A stretch of 64,000 nt of DNA from VBCG01 sp044226535 (GTDB lineage Bacteria > Pseudomonadota > Gammaproteobacteria > Burkholderiales > Casimicrobiaceae): positions 124,001-188,000 of the forward strand of contig JBGAGT010000010.1 of assembly GCA_044226535.1 (NCBI GenBank), in the 5' to 3' direction. The position numbers and the translations under genes are program-made. The notes under the pieces are model-generated. The model worked only from the letters and a program-made list of their open reading frames with translations, was not told the origin of the DNA and ran no database searches. This document shows, in pieces, positions 10,078 through 17,453 of the stretch (position 1 is its first letter; each line of letters opens with the position of its first letter).

Positions 10078-11124
10078 TCAGTTCCAGATCGCCTTCCCCG
10101 CCCCATCCTTCACCTGCGCCTTCCACGCGCCCTCGACCTGTGCCACCAGCTCGCCGGGGAGCGGCACGTAGTCCAGTGCCTCGGCGTCCTTCTGGCCGTG
10201 CTTGAACGCCCAGTCGAAGAACTTCATCACCTGCGCGGCGTTGTCGGGCTTGTCCTGCTTGACCTGCAGCAGGATGAAGCTCGACGCGGCGATGGGCCAC
10301 GAGTTCCTGCCCGGCGAGTCGGTGATGATCTGGTAGAAGCCCGGCGCGTTCTTCCAGTCGGCATACGCGGCCGCCGCCTGGAAGGTCTCGTTCGAAGGCA
10401 GCGGCCAGGCGCCGTCGCGGTTCTGCACCAGCGCGTGCGCCATCCTGTTCTTGAGCGCGTACGCGTATTCGACGTAGCCGATCGAGCCCTTGATGCGCTG
10501 CACGTAGGCGGCCACGCCCTCGTTGCCCTTGCCGCCCACGCCCTCGGGCCATTGCACCGCGGTGCCCGAGCCCACCTTGGTCTTCCATTCGGGGCTGACC
10601 TTGGACAGGTAGTCGGTGAAGTTGAACGTGGTTCCCGAGCCGTCGGAGCGGCGCACCACGGTGATGGGATCGGCTGGAAGCTTCACGCCGGGGTTCAGGT
10701 CGGCGATGGCCTTGTCGTTCCACGACTTGACCTTGCCGAGGAAGATGTCGGCGAGCACGGGGCCGGTGAGCTTCAGGCCCCCCGGTGCGATGCCCTCGAG
10801 GTTCACCACCGGCACGATGCCGCCGATGATGGCGGGAAACTGCATCAGGCCCGCGGACTGCAGGTCCTCGGGCTTGAGCGGCATGTCGGAGGCGCCGAAG
10901 TCGACGGTCTTGGCCTTGATCTGGGCGATGCCGCCGCCCGAGCCGATCGACTGGTAGTTCATCCCCACGCCGGTTTCCTTCTTGTAGGTGTCGGCCCACT
11001 TGGCGTAGATCGGGTAGGGGAAGGTCGCGCCGGCGCCGGTGATGTCGGCGGCGGCGGCCGGGAGGGTCACGCCCAGCGCGATGGCAGCTGCGGCGATGAA
11101 TCGGCGGGTGGTGCGGTAATCCAT
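10078..11124 (-). CDS. pstS: Phosphate ABC transporter substrate-binding protein PstS
   Basis: A 348-residue periplasmic phosphate-binding protein. A Sec signal peptide ends near residue 25 (LGVTLPAAAA), followed by the family start ITGAGATFPYPIYAKW. Phosphate-contacting stretches SIGSGGGIAQI, FGASDMPL and RRSDGSGTTFNFTDYL are present. It is the first gene of the pst-pho operon, with a candidate Pho box 57-74 bases upstream of the start codon. Confidence 0.97.
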   Translation of the reverse strand: MDYRTTRRFIAAAAIALGVTLPAAAADITGAGATFPYPIYAKWADTYKKETGVGMNYQSIGSGGGIAQIKAKTVDFGASDMPLKPEDLQSAGLMQFPAIIGGIVPVVNLEGIAPGGLKLTGPVLADIFLGKVKSWNDKAIADLNPGVKLPADPITVVRRSDGSGTTFNFTDYLSKVSPEWKTKVGSGTAVQWPEGVGGKGNEGVAAYVQRIKGSIGYVEYAYALKNRMAHALVQNRDGAWPLPSNETFQAAAAYADWKNAPGFYQIITDSPGRNSWPIAASSFILLQVKQDKPDNAAQVMKFFDWAFKHGQKDAEALDYVPLPGELVAQVEGAWKAQVKDGAGKAIWN

Positions 11125-11180
11125 CGTGTGTGTCCTCTGTCGGTTTCGTCGTGGAAGTGCCGGCAGCGTAGACTCGCCGT

Positions 11181-11198
11181 GTTACAGCCGCGTGACTC
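11181..11198 (-). promoter_or_regulatory. Candidate Pho box for the pst operon
   Basis: On the minus strand GAGTCAC and CTGTAAC are separated by GCGG, an 11-base repeat period. They match 11 of 14 positions of the CTGTCAY-N4-CTGTCAY PhoB site. A weak -10 (TACGCT) follows about 10 bases downstream, and pstS begins at 11124. Confidence 0.55.
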
Positions 11199-11202
11199 CG
11201 CG

Positions 11203-11322
11203 CCGTCATCCCCGCGGCGCCCGTCATCCCTGCGGCGCTCGTCATCCCCGCGGCGCCCGTCATCCCTGCGAAAGCGGGGACCCACGCCGCGCCCGTCATC
11301 CCCGCGAAGGCGGGGACCCACG
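11203..11322. repeat. Tandem CGTCATCCC(C/T)GCG repeats in the pstS-ppk intergenic region
   Basis: Five copies of a CGTCATCCCCGCG-type unit lie in the same direction: three short ones at an 18-base period (11203, 11221, 11239), then two longer ones at a 36-base period (11257, 11293). The longer ones add an inverted GCGAA(A/G)GCGGGGACCCACG arm that can fold as a hairpin. It is the widespread proteobacterial intergenic GTCATCCCCGCGAAGGCGGGGA repeat type. With its flanks (11125-11480) this is the only stretch over 300 bases here without a gene. Confidence 0.8.
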
Positions 11323-11358
11323 GCCGCGGGGGATTTCGCGGCGGCGGCAGCAACCCCG

Positions 11359-11376
11359 TTGTCATGGAACTGTCAC
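11359..11376 (+). promoter_or_regulatory. Candidate Pho box for ppk
   Basis: TTGTCAT and CTGTCAC are separated by GGAA on the plus strand, matching 12 of 14 positions of the PhoB consensus with the correct 11-base period. It faces ppk-sixA. It contains the most upstream in-frame ATG (11364), which argues for the downstream ppk start. Confidence 0.65.
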
Positions 11377-11480
11377 CCGACCCCGTCAGAGTGGACGCCT
11401 TCGCGGCCCCGGCAGCGCCGGTGACCGGGACGGCCCCGGCATCGCCGGGCACCGCACCGGGCCTCCCGGTGCCCCCTTCC

Positions 11481-13652
11481 ATGCCCAACGACAGCCTCCT
11501 CGCCGGTCCCGAAGCGGACCTTCGCGCCGACCCCGCCGCGGACCTTCGCGCCGACCCCGCCACGCTGCGCATCGACCGCGAGCTGTCGCTGATCGCCTTC
11601 AACCGCCGCGTGCTCGCCATGGCCGTCGACCCCGCGGTGCCGCTGCTCGAGCGGCTGCGCTACCTGTGCATCGTCGGCAGCAACCTCGACGAATTCTTCG
11701 AGATCCGCATGGCGGGCCTGCGCCAGCGCATCCACCACGCCGCCGCGGCGGGCGAGGCGAACGCCGCGCACTACGCCGCCATCGCCTCGGCCGCGCGCAC
11801 GCTGATGGCGGACCAGTACCGCGTGCTTTCCGACGACATCCTGCCCGCGCTGGCGGCGCGGGGCGTGGTGCTGGTCGACCGCGCGGACGCGACGCCCGCG
11901 GTGCGCGACTGGGCGGCGGACTACTTCGCCCGCGAGGTGCGGCCGCTGCTCACGCCGATCGGCCTCGACCCTTCGCACCCCTGGCCGCAGATCGTCAACA
12001 AGAGCCTCAACTTCTTCGTCGAGCTTACCGGCCGCGACGCCTTCGGCCGCGCGACCTCGTTGGCGCTGGTCAAGGCGCCGCGCGTGCTGCCGCGGGTGAT
12101 CGCGTTGCCGCCGGGCATCGCCGGCGAGGGCCGGCACTTCATCCTGCTGTCGACGGTGATCCTCGCGCACCTCGCGAGCCTTTTCCCCGGCCGCGAGGTC
12201 GGCGCCTCGTCGCAGTTCCGCCTGACGCGCGACGCCGACCTCTCGCTCGACGAGGAGGACGTGAAGAACCTGCGCGAGGCCCTGCAGGGCGAGCTTCCGC
12301 AACGGGAGTTCGGGCTGCCGCTGCGCCTCGAGGTCGCGTCGACCTGCCCGGAAGCGCTGGCCTCGCACCTGCTCGGGCAGTTCGCGCTCGGGCCCGACGA
12401 CCTCTATCGCTGCGCGGGACCGGTGAACATCGCGCGCCTCATGTCGCTGGTCGACGCGGTGGACGATCCCTCGCTCAAGTTCCCGCCCTTCGTCCCCGCG
12501 CCCCTGCCCGCGCATCCCGCGGGCCACGACTTCCTCGCGCGCATCCGCGAGGGCGACGTGCTGCTGCACCACCCCTACCAATCGTTCGACCCGGTGGTCG
12601 ACTTCATCCGCCGCGCCGCCGACGACCCCGACGTGGTGGCGATCAAGCAGACCGTCTACCGCATCGGCACGCACTCGCTGCTGATGGAGGCGCTGGTGCA
12701 GGCCGCGCAGCGCGGCAAGGAAGTGACGGTGGTGGTCGAGCTGATGGCGCGCTTCGACGAGGAGGCCAACATCAACTGGGCGGGCCGCCTCGCCGCCGCG
12801 GGCGCGCAGGTGGTGTACGGCGTGTTCGGCCTCAAGACCCACGCCAAGCTCGCGCTCTTGTTCCGCCGCGAGTACGACGCGGGCGGCGGCGCGCGCCTCG
12901 TGCCCTACGCGCACCTCGGCACCGGCAACTACCACGCGCGCACCACGGCGCTCTACTCCGACTTCGGGCTCCTGACCTCGGACCCCGCGATCTGCGCCGA
13001 CATCAACGCCATCTTCGCGCACATCACCAGCCTCGCCACCATCGAGCCGCTGTCGGTGTTGATGATGGCGCCCTTCACCATGCACGCGCGGGTGCTGGCG
13101 CTGATCCGCCGCGAGGCCGCGCACGCGCGCGCCGGGCGGCCCGCGCGCATCCGCGCCAAGATGAACGCGCTGGTCGAGGACGGCGTGATCGAGGCGCTGT
13201 ACGAGGCCTCGCAGGCGGGCGTCGAGATCGACCTCGTGGTGCGCGGCGCCTGCGCGCTGCGCCCCGGCGTGCCGGGCGTTTCGCAGCGCATCCGCGTGCG
13301 CTCCATCCTCGGGCGCTTCCTCGAGCACCACCGCGTCTGGCATTTCGGCAACGCCGGCAACGACGAGGTCTGGCTGTCGTCGGCCGACTGGATGGGCCGC
13401 AACTTCTTCCGCCGCATCGAGGTCGCGTTCCCGGTGCGCGACCCCGTCTGCAAGGCGCGCGTGGTCGAGGAAGGCCTCGACGTCTACCTGCGCGACAACT
13501 GCGGCGCGTGGCGGCTCGGTGCCGATGCCGAGTGGACGCGCGCGACCCCGGGTGACGCGCCCGCGTACTCGGCGCAGCAGGTGCTGCTCGAGCGGCTCGC
13601 GCGGCCGGTCGCCCCGCCGCCCACGGTGCGTGGAGACGACCATTGGACCTGA
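11481..13652 (+). CDS. ppk: Polyphosphate kinase 1
   Basis: A 723-residue PPK1 that reversibly adds the ATP gamma-phosphate to polyphosphate. The N-terminal helical domain begins at RIDRELSLIAFNRRVLAMA. The middle domain holds SSQFRLTRDADLSLDEED. The two PLD-like C-terminal domains carry the autophosphorylated His in KTHAKLALLFRRE and the second catalytic region GTGNYHARTTALYSD. The ATG at 11481 was preferred over one at 11364 because the latter sits inside a Pho box and would add a low-complexity leader. It is divergent from pstS and co-directional with sixA. Confidence 0.96.
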   Translation: MPNDSLLAGPEADLRADPAADLRADPATLRIDRELSLIAFNRRVLAMAVDPAVPLLERLRYLCIVGSNLDEFFEIRMAGLRQRIHHAAAAGEANAAHYAAIASAARTLMADQYRVLSDDILPALAARGVVLVDRADATPAVRDWAADYFAREVRPLLTPIGLDPSHPWPQIVNKSLNFFVELTGRDAFGRATSLALVKAPRVLPRVIALPPGIAGEGRHFILLSTVILAHLASLFPGREVGASSQFRLTRDADLSLDEEDVKNLREALQGELPQREFGLPLRLEVASTCPEALASHLLGQFALGPDDLYRCAGPVNIARLMSLVDAVDDPSLKFPPFVPAPLPAHPAGHDFLARIREGDVLLHHPYQSFDPVVDFIRRAADDPDVVAIKQTVYRIGTHSLLMEALVQAAQRGKEVTVVVELMARFDEEANINWAGRLAAAGAQVVYGVFGLKTHAKLALLFRREYDAGGGARLVPYAHLGTGNYHARTTALYSDFGLLTSDPAICADINAIFAHITSLATIEPLSVLMMAPFTMHARVLALIRREAAHARAGRPARIRAKMNALVEDGVIEALYEASQAGVEIDLVVRGACALRPGVPGVSQRIRVRSILGRFLEHHRVWHFGNAGNDEVWLSSADWMGRNFFRRIEVAFPVRDPVCKARVVEEGLDVYLRDNCGAWRLGADAEWTRATPGDAPAYSAQQVLLERLARPVAPPPTVRGDDHWT

Positions 13653-14086
13653 TCCTGTGGCGCCATTGCGAGGCGGAGGACGGCCACGACGACCTCGCGC
13701 GCGAGCTCACCTCGAAGGGTCACCGGCAGGCGCGGCGCATGGCCGGCTGGCTGGCCACGCGCTTGCCCGACGGCTGCCGCGTCATCGTGTCGCCGGCGCG
13801 GCGCACGCAGCAGACCATCGCCGCGCTGCGCGACGACTACGAGACGCTGGACGTGCTCGCGCCGGGCGCGAGCGTGGACGACGTGCTGGACGCCGCCGCG
13901 TGGCCGCTGGGCGGCGCCGTGCTGGTGGTCGGGCACCAGCCGACGCTGGGCGACGTCGCCTCGCATCTGCTCGTCGACGACGCGATCGGCTGGTCGATGA
14001 AAAAGGGCGCGATCGTGTGGCTGACGGCCCAGGACGCGACCTCGCCCGTCAAGCTCAAGGCCGCGCTTTCGCCCGATATCGTGTGA
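13643..14086 (+). CDS. sixA: Phosphohistidine phosphatase SixA family
   Basis: A 147-residue histidine-phosphatase-fold protein. The phosphoacceptor His8 is in LILWRHCEAE (Cys in place of the usual Gly after His). The second conserved SPARRTQQTIAAL and the third VVGHQPTLGDVASHLL are intact. SixA removes phosphate from histidine-phosphorylated proteins. It starts at TTG with a GGAGA site and overlaps ppk by 10 bases, so it is probably translated with ppk. Its 3' end overlaps the convergent ppx by 32 bases. Confidence 0.9.
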   Translation: MDLILWRHCEAEDGHDDLARELTSKGHRQARRMAGWLATRLPDGCRVIVSPARRTQQTIAALRDDYETLDVLAPGASVDDVLDAAAWPLGGAVLVVGHQPTLGDVASHLLVDDAIGWSMKKGAIVWLTAQDATSPVKLKAALSPDIV

Positions 14087-15638
14087 GGTCGCGCAGGAAG
14101 AACCGGTAGCCCTGCGCCGTCCAGGCCTCGCCCTCCTCGCGCAGCAGGTGCGCGGTCAGCGGATGGCGGTCGAGCCACCGCCGCGGCAGCGACAGGCGGA
14201 TGGTGTCGCGCACCGCGAGCGCCATTTCCGGCACGTCGACCGCCATGCGCGCGTGGTGCACGATCACGGCGATGCGCAGCGCGACGAGCTGCGCCCGCAC
14301 GCCGGCGTCGCCGAGGATCGCCTCCAGCTTGGCGAGGTTGCCGCGGCAGCCGGTGACGAGCCACGCCAGCGCGCGCTGCTCGCTGGCCGAGAAGCCCGGC
14401 ATGTCGGCGTTCTCGAGGATGTATGCGCCGTGCTTGTGGAAGCCCTGGTGCGAGATCGACTGGCCGATCTCGTGCAGCATGCCGGCCCAGTGCACGCGCT
14501 TGGCGGTCTCGGCGTCGGGGCGGGGCGCCGCGGCGAGATAGAGTGCGCGGGCGAGGTCGGCGACGCGCTGCGCATGCGCCGCGTCGACGTGGTGGCGAGC
14601 GACGAAGGCGGCGATGGTCGCCTCGCGCGTGCCGGTCGGGCCGCCCGGCCCGAGCATGTCGACCATGACACCGAGGCGCAGCGCCCCGACCGCGGGCTCG
14701 ACGCGCTCGATGCGCAGTCCCTCCATCGCCGCCAGCATGATGGCGAGGCCTCCGGCGAGCACCGGCGCGCGCGAGGCCTTGAGCCCGGGAAGCGCAAGGC
14801 GCTCGACCGAGCCCGCGCGGATCATCCGCTGGCGCAGCGCCTCCAGCGATTCGCGGGTGATGCCCGAGGTGGCGAACCCACTGTGCACGCCGATGTCGGC
14901 CAGCGCCTGCGCCGTGCCCGACGAGCCGAAGGCGTCACGCCAGTGGTTCGCGTCGAAGTCGCGCGCGATGGCCTCGACCTCGGCGGCCGCGGCGGTGGCG
15001 GCCCTGTCGAAGGCCGCGCGGGTGGTCCTGCCGCCGGCGAAGTAGCGCTGCGAATAGCCCACGCAGCCCATCTGCAGGGACTCCAGCGCCTGTGGCTGCA
15101 TGCCGGTGCCGATGACGAACTCGGTCGAGCCCCCGCCGATGTCGATGACCAGCCGCGGTGCCTCGGAGGCCGGCAGCAGGTAGGCGACGCCGAGGTAGAT
15201 GAGCCGCGCCTCCTCGAGCCCCGACACCACGTCGATGCGAAGGCCCAGCACCTTCTCGGCCCGCGCCAGCACGCGGCGGGCATTGCGCGCCACGCGGAAG
15301 GTGTTGGTCGCCACCGCGCGCACGGTCGACGGATGCAGGCCGCGCAGGCGCTCGCCGAAACGCGCGAGGCAGGCGAGCATGGCGCGCTCGTAGGCGGGCT
15401 GGATCATGCCGCGCGCGTCCATCGACGCGCCCATGCGCAGCGTCTCGCGCCAGGTGTCGAGGTGATGGATGCCCGTCTCGTCGACGCGCGCGACCTCGAG
15501 GCGGAAGCTGTTCGAGCCCATGTCGACCACGGCGATGGTCGAGGGGGCGCGCGTCACCGTGTCGCCGGCCGCGGCGGGCACGGCGGCGCCGCGCTCCTGC
15601 TCCGCACGGAGGGTCTCGGGGTCGGCATCCTGGGGCAT
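14055..15638 (-). CDS. ppx: Exopolyphosphatase / guanosine pentaphosphate phosphatase (Ppx/GppA)
   Basis: A 527-residue Ppx/GppA protein. The ASKHA ATPase-like fold has phosphate loops VVDMGSNSFRLEVAR (about 38-52) and LVIDIGGGSTEFVIG (about 163-177). The C-terminal HD-like helical domain carries WAGMLHEIGQSISHQGFHKH. It hydrolyses terminal phosphates of polyphosphate and/or pppGpp. It converges on ppk-sixA, so polyphosphate synthesis and degradation are neighbours. Which substrate dominates cannot be decided from sequence alone. Confidence 0.93.
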   Translation of the reverse strand: MPQDADPETLRAEQERGAAVPAAAGDTVTRAPSTIAVVDMGSNSFRLEVARVDETGIHHLDTWRETLRMGASMDARGMIQPAYERAMLACLARFGERLRGLHPSTVRAVATNTFRVARNARRVLARAEKVLGLRIDVVSGLEEARLIYLGVAYLLPASEAPRLVIDIGGGSTEFVIGTGMQPQALESLQMGCVGYSQRYFAGGRTTRAAFDRAATAAAAEVEAIARDFDANHWRDAFGSSGTAQALADIGVHSGFATSGITRESLEALRQRMIRAGSVERLALPGLKASRAPVLAGGLAIMLAAMEGLRIERVEPAVGALRLGVMVDMLGPGGPTGTREATIAAFVARHHVDAAHAQRVADLARALYLAAAPRPDAETAKRVHWAGMLHEIGQSISHQGFHKHGAYILENADMPGFSASEQRALAWLVTGCRGNLAKLEAILGDAGVRAQLVALRIAVIVHHARMAVDVPEMALAVRDTIRLSLPRRWLDRHPLTAHLLREEGEAWTAQGYRFFLRDLTRYRAKARP

Positions 15639-15751
15639 CGCAGCGGATTGTAGCGGCGCCCTGCGTCACGCGCTGCGGCGACACCGCCCACCCTTGCGTG
15701 GCGTGCGGCCGCGATGGGGGTGCCGCGCGTCGCGCGCCGCCTCGTCGCGCG

Positions 15752-16702
15752 CTAGACCCGCCGCTCGCCGTGGTAGAGCCGCACCGTGTGCTTGGCCTCG
15801 ACGAAGAACAGCCAGCGCTCGGCAACGAGGCCGAGCAGCGCGACCACCAGCACGGCGGGCCCCGCGACGCGCGCGCCCGCGGCCAGCCACGCCAGCGGCA
15901 ACCCGTAGCCCGCGAGCGCCATCGCCAGCAGTGCGAGCCCGCGCGCGCGCGGCGTCGGCGTGCCGCCGAACTCGCGGGTGAGGAAGGTGCCGCGCGAATG
16001 GCCGAGGTCGAAGAGGCGCGCGGCGACGCTCGCCGGCGCGCCGGGCCCGCGCACGCCGCGATCGACGCCGAGCGCGTGCTCGAGGGTCACGCGGCCGGGC
16101 CCCGAGGCGAGGTAATGCCGGTACTCGAGCTTGGCCAGTGCCGCCAGCGTGTACAGCCATGCGCCGATCGCCGCCAGCGAGGACAGCCGTGATTGCATCA
16201 CCGCCCCGGCGACGGCCACCAGCAACGCGCCCGAGGCGAGCGACAGCAGGAGGTAGTTGAGCGGCACGCGCCAGGTGTGCCAGGCGCGCACCGGCTTGAG
16301 ACTCGCGTAGATCATCGCCGTGCAGAAAACCACGACGACCGCCAGCAGCAGCGACACGGCGGCGAGCGCCGCGAGCAACGACGCATCCGCGCCGGCCGCG
16401 CGCGCAACGATCCATGCGAAGGCCGAGGCGCAGAACAGCAGCGCGAATACCGCCTCTCGCGACAGCCACGACGTCGCGAAGCGCGACGCCGCACGCCAGG
16501 CGTTGCGCGGGTTGGCGAGGTGCAGCGTCGACAGGCAGAGCCCCGCGACCACCAGCACGAAGGCCACGAGGCTGGTGGCGAAGCGCGCGTCGCCGGGGAC
16601 GAGGCCGCGCAGGCCGAGGTCCGCGAGCGCCACCCACGCGAACGCGCCGAGGCCCATGCCCGAGAGCACGGTAAAGCCGATCACCGACAGCGCAGCGTGC
16701 AT
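15752..16702 (-). CDS. soeC: Membrane anchor of sulfite dehydrogenase (SoeC, DmsC/NrfD-like)
   Basis: A 316-residue integral membrane protein with about eight hydrophobic helices, of the DmsC anchor family. The conserved LSTLHLANPRNAWRA motif and ATSWLSREAVFALLF are present. It would anchor SoeA and SoeB and pass electrons to quinone. It is the last gene of soeABC, 9 bases after soeB. The gene context (xsc, tpa, tau genes) makes sulfite the likeliest substrate; another DmsABC-type substrate is not excluded by this subunit alone. Confidence 0.82.
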   Translation of the reverse strand: MHAALSVIGFTVLSGMGLGAFAWVALADLGLRGLVPGDARFATSLVAFVLVVAGLCLSTLHLANPRNAWRAASRFATSWLSREAVFALLFCASAFAWIVARAAGADASLLAALAAVSLLLAVVVVFCTAMIYASLKPVRAWHTWRVPLNYLLLSLASGALLVAVAGAVMQSRLSSLAAIGAWLYTLAALAKLEYRHYLASGPGRVTLEHALGVDRGVRGPGAPASVAARLFDLGHSRGTFLTREFGGTPTPRARGLALLAMALAGYGLPLAWLAAGARVAGPAVLVVALLGLVAERWLFFVEAKHTVRLYHGERRV

Positions 16703-16711
16703 GGGTCCCTG

Positions 16712-17434
16712 TCAGCCGCCGAGCGCGGCACGCGCGCGCTCGACCAGCCGCGCGAGCGCCGAGCGGCCCGCGCCGGCGGGCGCATCGGGCCCGCCCGGAC
16801 CGGCCGCGGCGTCGGGCGCCGGCGGCTGCCGCGGCGGCAGGTAGCGATTGACCGGCGCGTACCCCAGCGACTCCATCAGCCCGAAGCCGCCGCGCTCGGC
16901 GGTGAGCTTCGACACCTTCGACTCGGGGTCGTCGAAGTCTCCGAAGTGCCGCGCGTGCGCGGGGCAGGCCAGCACGCAGGCCGGCTCGCGCTCCTCGGCG
17001 GGCAGGCGCTCGTCGTAGATGCGGTCGACGCAGAGCGTGCACTTCTTCATCGTGCCCGACGCGGGATCGAGCTCGCGCGCGCCATAGGGGCAGGCCCAGG
17101 CGCAGAGGTTGCAGCCCATGCAGCGGTCCTGGTCCACCAGCACGATGCCGTCGGGCCGCTTGTACGAGGCGCCCGTGGGGCAGACCGTCACGCAGGCCGC
17201 GTCCTCGCAATGCAGGCAGGACATCGGGAAGTTGATGGTCTTGCTCGCCGGGTAGCTGCCGACCTCGTACTGGCGCACGCGGTTGAACCACACGCCGGTG
17301 GGATCGGCACCGTAGGGATCGTCGTCGGTCAGCGGGCCGCTGATCGCCGAGGCGCCGTTCCATTCCTTGCACGCCGTCGCGCAAGCCTGGCAGCCGACGC
17401 AGGTGTCGAGGTCGATGGCCAGACCGAGTTTCAT
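16712..17434 (-). CDS. soeB: Iron-sulfur subunit of sulfite dehydrogenase (SoeB)
   Basis: A 240-residue ferredoxin-type electron-transfer subunit with four [4Fe-4S] clusters. The cysteine sets are CVGCQACATAC (near 17-27), CLHCEDAACVTVC, CMGCNLCAWAC and CTLC...CVLAC. It lacks a signal peptide, consistent with a cytoplasm-facing complex as described for SoeABC of phototrophic sulfur bacteria. A poorly conserved proline/alanine-rich tail follows residue 200. It lies 19 bases downstream of soeA. Confidence 0.87.
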   Translation of the reverse strand: MKLGLAIDLDTCVGCQACATACKEWNGASAISGPLTDDDPYGADPTGVWFNRVRQYEVGSYPASKTINFPMSCLHCEDAACVTVCPTGASYKRPDGIVLVDQDRCMGCNLCAWACPYGARELDPASGTMKKCTLCVDRIYDERLPAEEREPACVLACPAHARHFGDFDDPESKVSKLTAERGGFGLMESLGYAPVNRYLPPRQPPAPDAAAGPGGPDAPAGAGRSALARLVERARAALGG

Positions 17435-17453
17435 GGTGCTGCTTTCGCGAGCT

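Noticed and set aside
11203..11322. CRISPR-like array in the pstS-ppk gap
   Set aside because: Units are only about 13-30 bases with almost no spacers and match the common dispersed proteobacterial intergenic repeat.
11364..11480. Upstream ATG (11364) as the ppk start
   Set aside because: The ATG lies inside a Pho box and would add 39 low-complexity residues not typical of PPK1.
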